A stretch of 64,000 bases of DNA from Chionis minor (GCA_013398295.1 VZSF01003173.1:250492-314491), one strand, 5' to 3'; positions 50,506-63,410 are shown, counted from the stretch's first letter. Made by a program: numbers and translations. Notes: generated by a model not told the origin, from the sequence alone.

Positions 50506-53500
50506 AAATATATTGCACACCTTCTTCATACTCAGTAGCAACTATTAACCTGCTCAGCTACTCTTAATACTGTGTTGACAACTTTAAATAGTGCTAGTAA
50601 ACATAAATGGTTTTACATTAATAGATTTTTATAAGTTTGAGGTTTTTAAAAACTTGTAAATATGCAAGCTCAACTGTAGTCAAAGGCATGTGTGTTAGAT
50701 CCAGGTCTCAAAACCATTTTGCTCCCAGAAAATGATCGTGACTTAGAAGATATCAAAAGCTGAATATTTATTTAGATGAATTGGTGCCTTGGCGCGTACT
50801 TCTTTGCTGTTCTGTCATGCTGTGAAACACTTCCCCAGCAGTCTTTTGTTTGTCAACATCCAGTACGTGGCTGGTTCTTTTGCCAGCCTGTTGGGGGTGC
50901 ACCCATTTTCCCCATGGTGAAGCTTACCTTAGCGCTGCTGCTGCAGCTCTGAGTCTGTTGGAAGCCTTGTCTAGCTCCAAATCCAAGAATTAAACCAAAC
51001 ATAGCAAGCTGCTATGTATGTACTTATGTACCACCACACTGGTACATAAGTATGCATAACTCACCGCATCACAGAAACCCAGACAATGCAGTTTCTGTTT
51101 GGAAAAGTTAAATAGATAATACCATTTGAACATACTAGTGAACTCTAAAGTGTATTAGAAAAATTGGGAGTTTTAACAGAGGTGTAACTTTGAACTTTAT
51201 ACAACATGTAGCAGGTCACATTGATTTTGTAAGCTTGTTGCAGGACCTGTTTTTCTTTAATTTCCATTATTCCTATGTGGATATACTTACTTCCCAAGCC
51301 CCACACATGCAATAGCTAAAATCAGCAGCTGTATGAAAGGTTAAGCATAGGGAAAATGGATTTCTGCATTACTGTCTCAAGTATACATGATAGGGCAAAT
51401 TCTTCACAATCCAGCCACAGATTAATTAGTACTAAGAGTGCAGATATTATTACAGAGCTCATAGAATATAAATAAAAGTCAAGTATTAAGACCCTTCCTT
51501 ATTGAAATAGCTACCTTTTCCCCCCCCCCCCCCAAAAAAAAAGTTTCCTTGTTTCTTTTTCTGAACTTACAGTATCTGACCTGCCTGAACACATCAAAGC
51601 TACCTGGCTTAGCAAAGGTTTGTCAATGTACAGGAAACGCAATGCTTAAAATGTTAGCAACTTTTTCTTAACATGTTTTTTGTACTTAACAACTAGTTCC
51701 CCGAATTAAGAAAACAAAACTAAGCAGAAACTGATTTTATAAATCACATAAACATTTTGTTAGAATGATTTAATTAGCACAATTATGAGTTTCAAGTATT
51801 TTTAGTTTGTGAACATGGACAGCTATCTGATTTAGGAATATGTTTCTATTAAACTGCTATGCAAATTAGAGAAGCAATTGCATATCTGGGGATAAAGTTG
51901 TCATGTTTAGAGTAGTGGAAATAGTGTTTCTGTTAGGCTTGAATTATAATTGAGTAAGAGAAAAGAAGCTGGCCTGAGCTTTTAAAAAAATATCACTCCC
52001 TATAACTTTCAGAAGTATTCAGAAGAAGTTCAACAGAAGTATTAGGGCATTCAAGAACTGACCAGCTCTCACTTTCAGTGTTTACAATCAAAATTGTTAT
52101 TCTAGGAATTTCAGTTTAATTTTGAAGGCAGTTAAAACCTAATAATTCTTATATTTTCAGCACTGGAGTTATATAGGGATCAAAATATTTATTTATAGGC
52201 ATGTTCAGAGGTATTTTACTTATATGTAAACAAAGCAGTTCAGTTTCTGATCATATCTACAACTACAGTGAGATCAACAGACAAAGTATTTCTGTACCTG
52301 TGTAGCCCTAAAGCTAGGTCTGGTCATCATTAGTTAGACCACATCTCGAAAAGAAAACCTATACAAAATCACATGGAAAAAAAGGAGCAATACAGCTTAT
52401 TTAACTAACATGTTGTGGCTAGCTTGTTCACCCAGGACACAGAATTCCAATTTCCTCTCAACACTGTCCACATTCATGGCACATTTTTTTTCTGTAAAGA
52501 GCATCCTGCTTATCAAGTTACTGTGTTTTGCACAAAAATTTAAAATATCCTACAGGCAGGAGAGCTCAAATTCTTTCCCTGTTGGTATTTCTCCACTTTG
52601 GAACTAGTTATTCCAGAGAACAAGAGTTTAAAACCAGGCTATAGCTTTAAAATATATTGTAGAATAGGCAAGTAAAAAAACTCAGAAAACCGTACATGAA
52701 CAGCACATAATAGCTAAAAATCACTAAAAATCACAAAGTCATTATATATTCAAAGATTCAAAATAATGTAAATAGTATTAAAAATCACCTGAAGAAATAA
52801 CCAGAAATTTGGAGGTTTTCTATTCTTTCTGTAGCCTTTGTTTACAAATACTACTTACTGGAAGACTGGTGAACTGTCCCTGAAATAGCTCTGCGCTGCA
52901 GTGTGAAACAGCTGTGGGGCTTTGTCATGTGCTTTGCATTTCTTGAGGTTGTCAGTTTGTGTGAGTTTTCTTTTTTATTTTGGCTCCTCTACACCATCTT
53001 TTTAAAATGTGCATTACTTATTTAGAACTTTTTTAAAATGTATGTCACTGAGGTGAAAAACTGCTCCGAGTTGATAGCTGTGAGAATTCAAACCAGGGGA
53101 TAAATTCTAAGCCTCAAGTATCTCCAACAATTTGGAGAATACTAGGCAATCTAGGGACATACACTGATTAATGTTTAGCTCTATACAATAAACATAGGTA
53201 AAAAGGATTTATTCCCGCTGTGACTACAGTGTGTGACTACAGCAGGTTCTGTGATAGTGCTAAGTATATAGAGGGGGAAGACAGAAGTGCAGTGAAACTG
53301 CAGAGTTCACTCTTTTTCATTCTTTTTAGCCAAGCTGAGAGCAGACACCAGATTGTACCTACTTAATAGGAAGTTAAAGGTGTCAGTGCTGAACTAGGTT
53401 ATTTAAGCCGCCCTGGGGAACTTCTTCTTCAGATCAGTCTTAAATGAAGAACAGACTTAAAACTGCAAGTTATATTTTTGGTTCCTGTTTGTTTTATATA

Positions 53501-56500
53501 CTTCCGAGATAAATGAAATTAAAGCAGAATTACCATTACAACACTGTGCAAAACAATGAAGAATGCATAGCTAAATTGGTAGACGTGAAAAAAAAAAAAA
53601 ATCCAGCAAAGCACTTAAGGTTTTAAAGTGCTCTGTGAGTGTGGAAGTTCAAGAACACTATGCAGGAATCTAGTCTCTAACTTACTAAAGTGACTCTGAC
53701 CCCCATCATGCTTCAGGTCTCCAATTAAAACTTTTCTGGCATATAAAATTATACTGTAGTAAATCCCCACCTCACTCATCTGTCTATAGTACAGAATACA
53801 TCAGTAGTCCCCTCTGTGAAAAGACATAAAATAGTCTTCCCTTCACATAGCTTGATGGAAAATTCTAAATGTCTAGCCAAACTTAGAATATGCCTTGCTC
53901 ACTCAGGTTGCTGGCCAAGATAGTAAGGCTGTAACAAGATAGTAATCGGAGCACTAGTTCATGAAGTGAGGGGTTTAAGTATTTCCCACTCTAAGATGAT
54001 TTTGATTTTGCAAAAATATATTAAGGCTCAGTCTTTAGACTGCTTTGCATAAAAGTTGTCGTCACAAGTCTTTTAAAAGCTAAATGGCTGGACTGTCAGA
54101 AATAGATCCAGCAGAAGAATATGGAAGTTGTAAACTAACTTCAATCCAGTTCTGAGTGCTTCTCAGCAGGGGTGGCAAATAGGGGCTGAGAATAGGGAAA
54201 AGAGCATTTCATTCTTAGAAATGTTGTTGGATTTTTCTCTAGTAGTTTTCTAAAAATACAGGAAAAGTACACTCACTTTGTCATGGACGATCTTACTTCT
54301 AAGCCATCATTAAGAAAGTGGATGTCACACATACCAGCTAGCACCTTGATTTTACATGGAAGGCTAACACCTACCTTGACCAAACGACATTTCTAAGAAA
54401 TATAGGAATCCTATATTTCTCAACCTAAACAGGGTAGCATCGACAGTGGTAGGCAGGTTTAGAAATCATGTGAAATGGATTCTTTTCTGGATCTTTGATT
54501 TTTAATCATATAAGTCTTTTATATCTCTTTATTCGCATTTTGGCTAGTGTAGACATCACAGCAAACAATATGCTGAGTGTTATAATTTATTTTTTTTTCA
54601 TATTCTCAATATAGTCTGCATTACTTATAGAAATCTAAGTCAGCACTGTCAAAGTTTCATTTCCAGAACTGGATAATTCACATTCAGCCATTTAGGCTCA
54701 GATTCAACTCTTCTTTTAGAACGTAACTTCTTGATGAAATCTGCAGCCCACTTACAAGTTATTCTGACTGCTTTCAGTCCAGTTCTTTACATATATAGAA
54801 GCTGCACAACCTTCGGCAGAGCAATCCTTTATGTTAAGTTAAATCATTAGTAATGTAAGCTCGTGTCACTTATCCTTCACTATAGCTACAAATCCTTTAT
54901 TCAGAAAGCTTTCTGGTTTGTTAGCAACTGATACCACATACCTCGTTTTGAAAGAAAACACAAAGTTTTAGTTTAGCTTTTCTCTAAAAAAAAATCACTG
55001 TTTTTCACATTGTTCTAATTGTTATCAGAATTGCAGTCACAGAATCAACAAAAAAGGACTTTCAAAAAACATCAAGATACTTGCAATGTGACTTTTTCTG
55101 CAACTGAACGAGACACAAGTCAGAAACCTTTCATTTATATGTGAATTGAAAACTGGACAAAAACATAAATAAGTTGCTGACACAGAAGCTTTGGCAAAGG
55201 TTAATTTGTACCGCTTCTGGTACCTTTTTCATGAAAATGATGTTCAGTTTTCCATGGCACCCAGACAGAGAATAGCAAGCAGTCCAAGCAGTTATTAAGA
55301 TCTCATAGGGTCTTCTAGATAAGCAAATCTCTTCCTGTGGTTTAATGCAAGCAAAAGAAGGCAGGAAAAATAACAGGTCATCTGTCTACTTTGTAGTATG
55401 ATGCTGCTAAACACCACTGGAGTCTTGTTCTAAATCCTCACAAATTGCCAGTGAGTACAGAATTAAGAATATCAGGCCCAAGTACTTCAAAATTTTGGGA
55501 CTTTAGCTTAGCAGTGGTATTTACATTAAACTTTTTCAACAGAAGCTGGTATAACAGGGTGTAGAGTCATACCAGTTCAAAGGAAAAGCTGAATTAGCTG
55601 TTGGAGAGTGATTAAAAAAACTGTATTCCCAACTCTAGAATTATGCAAATCAAACCATTTTTAGCATTCATTGGGTGCATAAGATGTATTTAAGGATAAA
55701 AATACATCTTAATCCATAGAGGATTAATTCTGTAGAAAAAACTGCCAAGAAGACATTTTTAGAATATTCTAATTTATCCAATGTAAATCATAAACTATAA
55801 AATAAAACATGTATAACTGAGAATGCTTAGGGAATTCTGTTTAGCTTGAAGACATCTAAACACATTACCTATTTTTTGAGATAGTTTTCCATTTTTTTTT
55901 AAAGTATGGTATTTAAAATTTAGGATAAAGTTGCTGAAGAACAGAAGAATTTACTTTCTTGGATGAAGGGATCTTTTTCCTAAAGTCTTCTCTCATGTTT
56001 TTTTCTTTGACAGGGTTGGATTTCAGTTTATCACAAAATAATTGGTTTGCGTGATGTCTGCTGGCTCAGATATGATGGCTGAAATTAAAGCTAGTAACAA
56101 ACATCTTGTATTAATCTCATTAATATAAATGTATATGAATGTCAAGTTTTATGTTTTGAATGTAATGCACAGTTCCGTGTTTGAAAAAGACGAAAATGAA
56201 ATGTGAATATTGCCCACTGAGGCAGAAAGGAATGTTTTAATATACAGTCTGTTAACACCTTGTTGACAGCTTTCTAAGCCCCAAAGAACTCTCAAGGTGG
56301 AGCTGAGACATAAAAAAAGAATGCTTGCCCAAACCTGGGCTTCATGAAGTTTTATGTGGCACAAAAAGACTGACACTGACCGTGAACTTATGAGCTGGAT
56401 ACAAAGAAGAAGAGACACCTCATGAATTTAAGGTTTCTTGGATAAGATTTTTTTTATTTTTCCCCCAGCAATTTCATCTCTTTCTTGGTAGTCTTGTAAA

Positions 56501-56825
56501 CATCTGTAATCTTGGTAGTTTTGTAAATAAATATGCCTATGCTTTGCAGCAGGAGAGCTGGGCACTTCAGAAAGTAATTCACAATAATCTGTGTACAAAA
56601 TAACAAATCAGTAAGAAACACTGAAACAAATTTGTATCTTAAAGCCTTTCCTTCCAGGGGTTACATGCCTAACTGAGATTGAGTAGATTTCTTACATTAA
56701 TTCAGGATTCATAGGGCACACTCTTAGGTGTAAAAGCTGAAAAAAAAGGAGTGGAAAAACTTACTTCCTTCTATAGGACAGCAAAATTTGCAGATTTGAG
56801 CCATAGTCTCAAATGTCGTCAGGGA

Positions 56826-56938
56826 TTTCTTATCCTTATTTCCTCATTCTTACAAAAAAAAAAAAAAAAAAAAAATAATAATTNTTTTCTTTTTTTCCCC
56901 ATTCTTAAAAAAAAAAAAAAAAAAAAAAATTAATAATT
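56826..56938. repeat. Short duplicated block around an N
   Basis: CATTCTTAC, A22, then TAATAATT (56845-56883) is followed after the N (56884) by a T-rich piece and then CATTCTT, A23 and TTAATAATT (56900-56938). The T-rich text before each A-run is also alike. It looks like the same 50-60 bp read twice with homopolymer errors. Confidence 0.75.
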
Positions 56939-57890
56939 CTCTTTAAAGTCACAGCTTCAAGGAAAGGGAAAGTGTCTTCCTCACCCATACCTGGATCCAA
57001 ACTGTGTCAGGCAGAGGAGAAATTTGAGCCATGGTCTCATAGCCCAGATGTCTGCCTGCTTTAGTGGACTGAGCAGACAGATAGAGGAAATTTCAGTACC
57101 TGAAACCAAACAAGTTTAAGGGTCAGATATGTGGCAAATTTCCTTAGATGGTCGACTAAACGTTATTGCATCTGCTATACATATCTAGGGAACCTAATTC
57201 TATAAAACTTGTTTAATTAGGAACATATGAGCTGAAGAGACATTTGTGATTGTGAATTTCAGATTCGTATATGTAAAGTAAGGTAAGGTAAGGTATACTA
57301 AGTATTTGGAATCTTAAGTCCTTAATAAAAATCTTTTATAGATTTAACCTGTAGCTAATACAGAGTCTCAAGTTTCCTAGAGAGCTATCTCCTACACTAG
57401 TCAACCAGTTTTCCTTCCCACTACAGACAAAAGAATGAAGTATTACAAAAGATATATTTTGTTTCTAATTGCTCCAAATGAATTGATTATAAATACTTGA
57501 CTTCCACTTGGTTTTCATTAGTTTATTTTTAGGCCTTGAAAATTTTCATAATATTATTATGGCTGATGATCTTTATGAGAGATTTCCAAAAGGGGATTTG
57601 AGGTGCATTTTAAATTGCAGATATTTCAAGGAAAACTAAATGTTTCTGTGATTGAATTTGTGACTCAATTTTCCTTGATGAAATTGCAGAAAATCTTGTA
57701 TTAAACTTGTACCTCTATCTCATATTGGAAAACAGATCTTTGATTTGTGGAAATCCACCCTTTTCTACATTTGCAGATTTCCCCAGGAAACAGAAACTTA
57801 CATATTACATTATTTTTGAAATATTAAATTTAAAAAAATCCTTGTACCTGAAAAGAAATATAAATATAGAACTTGCATACCTATGCACAT

Positions 57891-57956
57891 ACTATATATA
57901 ATATAGATATGTATATTACATATACAATATCTTATATATTAACATATATATATTAT
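57891..57956. repeat. TA-rich low-complexity tract
   Basis: Nearly pure A/T with many TATATA units. Confidence 0.8.
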
Positions 57957-59008
57957 AGACACTTATTGTATTTATCCACAGCTAGTTTTATTTTGTATGC
58001 CTGAGACCACAAAAATTTTTCTAACCAAAGAAAATCTCTTTTCTTTTAAAATATAACCCAGAGGATTTCCCTTCTCCATTACATACTTGTTTGTTTTGAG
58101 TAAACAATAAGATGTGAGATTTAATAAACACCTCAACTAAAGTAGCTTCCAAATTCATAAGACATTGTACCCAAAGATTATCCCAGTTATGAGATTCTAA
58201 ACTATTTTGGATCATGTAGGAGTTGCATGTTCTGTTTGTTTCTTAGTGAAGGACAAAGCTAGTGAAGGTATGTGTTGTCCATTAAAATATTTTTAAATAA
58301 ATTTGATGTTCTTAGGAAAAAAAAGATAAGCAAAAAAAAAAAGGTAAAGAAAAAGAATTATAAATATGTCAGCAAGATTTTCTAATTTTGTTGCTCAGTA
58401 CTTAGCACAGTATGGTGGACCTGCTCTCTCCTTTCAGGCTGTAATTTGATTTTGGACAATGCTTACATTCTAACTTTCATTTTGGACACTTTTTGTTATA
58501 ATCAGTTGTGTTTCCTGGGGTAAAATATTGTGCTACATAAGATTTGAAAGTGGTATGACTGTACTGCAATAGAGGTGAGAATTTCATTCTAAATATTTTA
58601 TTGTAGAGAAAGTCAGTGCTAGCAGTATGTGCAGTAGTATTTCAAAGCTATAGAGGTCTTAAGGAAATGCAGCACAGGTCCCGCCCAATGTTAGCACAGG
58701 AAATTACAGTTTAATTTTCAAATTTGAGTTTCATACCAGATCAAAACATGATATTCCAGTTTCTGTTATGTTTTCCCTTCCAATGATCTTTCTTCTCTAA
58801 AAAATTAACAAACAAATAAATAAACATACATTCTATGCATATGCATTTACTTTAAGACCATAAAGGTAGTTATGCTCAAGACACTTATCTTGCTGCCACA
58901 ATAAAGGTTTAAGAGTTTTAACCTTATTCGCATGATGCCAGTCATATGCATCAGAAATCACTCCAATGTGAACAAGTACTCCTGGCAAGTTTAGAAAATT
59001 TCCTTATC

Positions 59009-59040
59009 TCCTTACCCATTTCCTCCTTACCCATTTCCCT
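59009..59040 (+). repeat. Short pyrimidine-rich tandem repeat
   Basis: CTCCTTACCCATTTC occurs twice in a row, followed by related pyrimidine text to about 59056. Confidence 0.75.
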
Positions 59041-60117
59041 ATCTCCCTACCTACCTTTGTACTATGATGATAGGATAGATTCTCCAACATAAAATAAACA
59101 ATTCTTTTTCCGTATTTTTTTGTTTTGTAAAAATTTATACATCTATCTAGATAGATCTAGATCTAAATTTTACAGATATAAATTTATATATACATGATAT
59201 AGGCATAGGTATATTGTTTGAGATATGTTTTGAAGATTTTGTCTAAAAGTTTAGACCTAGTGTTAGATGTTTTTCAGATCCTGATATCAAAATTGTAGTC
59301 TGATATTCCCAAAATTTACATAGTGCAGATATAAAGTTCTCTTTTACAACCAATAGTTGTCCGTGTAATTATTAGCTTTGACTCTGTAATTAGAAAGGAG
59401 AGTGATTTAAAAATCTGTTTTCTGAAGAAAAGTATTTTTTTTATTTTAACAAGAATACAAATTCAGAAATAATTTCAGGGCTGATATTTATTTCATTAAA
59501 ATTAATTCATTACTTTTGCTTGAAAAGATTGCTACGTCCTGCAAATATAAGAAACCATATGTTTTTTTGTTTCTTTGGTTTGATTTGATGATGTCATAAA
59601 TAAAACAAAGAGTAAGAGTAATATAATTCAATATTTTCTCCGTTTGGAAAATCTAATATATATGTATAACTTTTTATCAACGTTTGTCTGAAACTCTAGA
59701 AACAATATAGACAATAAAAAAACCCCCAAGAAATTCTTAAACTCAGTGACAATTACCTTGTTCATCTTGCTTGTCATTACTCTGTTCCTCTGTCTCTAAC
59801 GTATTTCCAGAGTGAACTAATTCCTGTGAAAGAGACTTTGGATTGTGATAGCCTATTTCACCTGAAAACTGGAGCTTACTTACATTAAGCCTGATTCCAT
59901 AGCATTGCACTCTACTATCTAGAGAAGTATACATTTTTTCTGACAGTAGATATTTGCTGATTCCTTTAAGTGATGTTGTTACAGTTCAGTTAGTTCAAAA
60001 TCTCCTTACACACAGAATTATCCTCTCAGCCACAGATAATGAATTGACTGTACGGAACTAAATACATATGAAAAAAATAAATCTTTTCTAATTGCAGATT
60101 ATATGAGTATACTGCTT

Positions 60118-60970
60118 TCATAGAATCATAGAATCATAGAATCATAGAATCACAGAACACTAGGGATTGGAAGGGACCTCTAGAGATCATCTGGTCCAAC
60201 CCCCTGCCAGAGCAAGTCCACCTACAGCAGGTTGCAAAGGATGGCATCCAGGCAGGTTTGGAATGTCTCCAGATTCAGAGACTCCACCATCTCTCTGGGC
60301 AGCCTGTTCCAGTGCTCTACCACACTCAAGGTCAAGAAGTTCCTCCTCATATTCAGATGGAACTTCCTATATTCAAGTTTGTGCCTGTTACCTTCTGTCC
60401 TATCACTGGGTACCACTGAAAAAACACTGCCCCCCTCCTCCTGGCACCCTCCCTTTAATTATTTGTAAGCATTGATGAGATCCCCCCTCAGCCTTCTCTT
60501 CTCCACACTAAAAAGACCTAACTCCCTCAGCCTTTCCTCATAAGAAAGATGTTCCAGCCCCCTAATCATCTTTGTAGCCCTTTTGCTGTGACCTCTGCAG
60601 CAGTTTTCTGTCCTTCTTTTTTCTCCTCCTTTCTGTCTTTCTGAGCTCAGAACTGGACACAATACTCCAGATGCGGCCTCACCAGGGCAGAGTAGAGGGG
60701 GGGGATGACGTCCGTTGACCTGCTTGCTACACTCTTCTTGATGCACCCCAGGATGCCATTGGCCTTCTTGGTCACAAGGGCACATTCCTGCCTCATGATC
60801 ATCCTGTTGTCACAGGTCCCTCTCTGAAGAGCTATTTTGCAGCAGGTTAGCCCCTAACCCATACTGGTGCCTGGGGTTATTTCTCCGCAGGTGCAGGACC
60901 CTACACTTGCTTTTGCTGAATTTCATTAGGTTTCTCTCTGCCCAACTCTCTAGCCTGTCCAGCTTGTCCT
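60118..60970 (-). mobile_element. CR1 LINE 3' fragment with long octamer tail, same lineage as 23438
   Basis: Minus-strand CR1 of about 850 bp. The left end has a clear tail of ATAGAATC octamers (60118-60155), longer than that of any other copy here, suggesting a fairly recent insertion. The 5' end is at 60970. Its first bases (minus strand) are AGGACAAGCTGGACAGG, as at 23438. The net 11-nt deletion (60803-60820, reading CCTGTTGTCACAGGTCCC on plus) is identical to that of 23438-24240. The copy also has a purine-rich insertion of about 20 nt (60611-60645) replacing the usual CCCCAGTTTAAG. Confidence 0.95.
60222..60970 (-). pseudogene. CR1 ORF2 C-terminal part, frame-shifted
   Basis: Minus-strand coding remnant ending at a stop at 60222. 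It retains [20 protein letters not shown] and [19 protein letters not shown] (60459-60550), then [20 protein letters not shown] (to 60222). The 11-nt deletion and the purine-rich insertion each disturb the frame. It has no catalytic domain. Confidence 0.9.
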
Positions 60971-62164
60971 GTTTTCAACTAAGCAGAGGAAATTATACAA
61001 AGTATAGCTGAGAAACCAAACAAATGCAAGCTAAAACTGCAGGGAAATTCTTAGACTATACTCTGTGTTTACTATTCAACAAATTTCTAAGCAAAATCAA
61101 TTTGAAGCTCTCCTCAAAAACCAAGAGCACATCTTGCCCTTCCCAGACTTCTGTATATCTCACATAACCATTTCTTTAGGGACTGTAAGCAAATATGTTG
61201 CAAATGATTTTATAATGAAGGACTCTCTATCAGATGTTTATAACTTTATTGTTCCTTTATCACCTAAGCAGTCAATAAGCTACACCAATGCCAGAAACCA
61301 ATTCTCTTTTTATTTATTGTGGCTAGCTAGAAATAGATAAACAAAAACATCTAAAACCTCCTAAAGGCTTTGAGATTGATGAATCCTGCTGTTCTTGCCC
61401 TTTGATTGTGCATCTCAATCTTTGTAATGTTTTTTGAAATTTTAATTTGTCACAGATTGGATTGGCTCAAAAATGTACTGTTCCAGTATTGTCAATAGAC
61501 TTGAAATGGCAGGTTGCACTCAATAGGCCAATTGTGAAGTCTGTTTGATCTTTAGAAGTGATTACGAGTTTACATCAGAAATGGCTGTCTTCTACACATA
61601 CTATTGGGTTCAAAGGTGCAGGGTGTCTTGAGAAATGTGAACACATATCCCTGTATTTTCTATAAGTAAAAGTAATATTATTTCAATTTAGTTGTGAGTT
61701 GGAACCTGATCTGGTCCTTTTATTACTCAGAAGTCAGAACAAATGACTGAAAATATGGACTTGTCAAGCACTGAACTTGCAGAAGAAACAAGGAGGAGAA
61801 TGTTAAAATAGAGGACTGAAAACTAAGAGAAATAGAGAAACAAATCTAATAAAGGATATTTAGGGAACAAAAACCACAAGAAATAGGAAAAATGCTGCAT
61901 AACAGGATGATGCAAAATATGTGGAAGAGAAATGATGTCCTATGATGTTGCATAACTAGACGTCAGCAAGGAATTTACAAAATATCCTATATTTTTCTCA
62001 TAGAAAAAATGATGAAGCATGGACTGGATAACTGGAAAATAAAATGAGCAGAAAACTACCTAGACTATTATGCTCAAAGTGTGGTGATCATTACTACAAT
62101 GTTTAGCTAATAGAAACCTAACTAGTAACTAGTACTTCCCCTCAAGTACCAGTACTTCAGCTGC
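60971..62164. other. AT-rich unique DNA, no gene recognised
   Basis: No repeat family seen. A 91-codon plus frame at 61065-61340 has no features that I recognise. Confidence 0.5.
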
Positions 62165-63046
62165 CACTGAAGTTTTTTACTAAAAACTTGAATGATGGCA
62201 TGGAGTGCACTTTGAGCAACTTTACAGACAATAACCAAATACAGGGGAGCAGTCAGTACGCTGGAAGGTAGGTCTGCTGTTGAGATGGACTGCAACAGGC
62301 TGGAAAAAGGATTGACAGAAATCTCATCAAGTTCAGCAAAGGCAAATGAAAAGTCACACATTTGGGCAGGAATAATCCAATGCACCAATACAGACTAGAG
62401 ACTGACTGCCTATAAATCAACTTTGCAGAAGGGGACATGTGGGTCTTGGTAGATGAACTGAAACATAAGCCAGCAATGCATCCTTTTAGCAAAGATGATT
62501 ACCAAAGATGTTTACCACCATCTTTAGCTTCATTAGTGTGATGGCAGCCTGTGAGTTGACAGAAAGGATTTTTTCCCTCTATTTACTACTTATGAGGCTA
62601 CATCTGGAGTGTTGCATCTAATTTTGAACTTCCCTGTGCAAAGAAAAAAAGACATTGACTTACTAGAGTGCATCCAGCAAGGAACCACTAAAGGTTCAGG
62701 GGACTAAAAACCATAAAGTGAAAGGAAAGTCTAAGTAGACTGGGTTTTATTCAAACTTAAAAAGAAAAAAGAAAAGAGAGATATTAGGGTTAATACCCAA
62801 CAGCAGAGTTTAGACGCGTGGACCCAGAATCTTCTTAGAGGTGTGCCACGGCAGGATAAGAAACAATAGACACATTACAACACAGGACATTCATACTTGG
62901 TGCAGGAAAAAAGAGTTACCACAAAGATGGTCGAAAATTGGAATGAGTTTCTGAGAGAGGTGTGGAATCTAGTGATACACAAACCTTGGCCAGGCAAAGC
63001 CCTCATCAACGTGATAGAACTGGCACAGCATTGAGCAGTAGGGTTT
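62165..63046 (+). mobile_element. Old CR1 LINE fragment, left part, interrupted by an LTR
   Basis: Heavily diverged plus-strand CR1 starting at the RT palm: LNDGMEC-like text at about 62185, then CTTTACAGACAATAACC, where FADD has decayed to FTDN. It runs through the C-terminal region (CTACATCTGGAGTGTTGCAT at 62610) to TTGAGCAGTAGGG (63031-63043), part of the CR1 3' UTR. No frame is kept over any length. The continuation is at 63353-63410. Confidence 0.8.
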
Positions 63047-63352
63047 TGGTGGGATAATCTTGGGCAGCAGCAAGATGCCCACCCAGCCTCTCACTCGCTC
63101 TACCTCCTCAACAGGACAGGGCGAGGAAATATGACAAAACTCCTTTATGGATCCAGATAAAGAGGGAGACATCAGTTACCAATTACCATCATGGACAAAA
63201 TAAACTCAGGAAAAATAATTTATTGCCAATTAAAATGGATTTGGGTAGTGAGAAAAAAAAAAGAGAAAAAATTAAAACATATTCCCCTAACCCTCTGTGT
63301 CGTAGGGTCATTTTCACTCCTTCCAATCTCTTTGGGTCCTGAAGTGGGTCCA
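63047..63352 (-). mobile_element. LTR fragment inserted in the CR1 3' UTR
   Basis: About 306 bp between the two halves of the CR1. Read on the minus strand it has the common bird LTR text AATTGGCAATAAATTATTTT, TGGTAATTGGTAACTGATG and GTCATATTTCCTCGCCCTG. It ends in a CCACCA-like end at plus 63047 (TGGTGGG on plus), which resembles the end of the solo LTR at 17276-17865. The other end is CA at 63351-63352. T-rich text (TTT to TTTT) on both sides may be the target duplication. The LTR is shorter than its relatives, so an internal deletion is likely. Confidence 0.65.
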
Positions 63353-63410
63353 TTTTGGAGCTGGTCTCTTCCAGCTTAAGTTACTCTGTGATTTTGTGAT
63401 CCTGTGTTAA
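63353..63410 (+). mobile_element. CR1 LINE fragment, right part: 3' tail
   Basis: TTTTGGAGCTGGTCTCTTCC then AGTTACTCTGTGATTTTGTGATCCTGTG matches the end of the CR1 3' UTR and its octamer tail. It continues the copy interrupted at 63046. Confidence 0.75.

Larger units (their letters stand above)
46102..60117. other. AT-rich unique DNA, repeat-poor, no gene recognised
   Basis: Fourteen kilobases without any CR1 or LTR I recognise and without convincing coding frames. Simple repeats: TG-rich at 46765-46802, CA/TA-rich at 50461-50505, C14 then A9 at 51520-51542, A-run near 53588-53601, A runs around an N at 56854-56929, GGTAA repeats at 57268-57290, TA-rich at 57891-57956, a pyrimidine 15-mer repeat at about 59009-59040, and ATCT/AGAT near 59146-59165. 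Confidence 0.55.

Noticed and set aside
57268..57290. GGTAA repeats as a telomere-like tract
   Set aside because: Only about four units, and the sequence is not TTAGGG.
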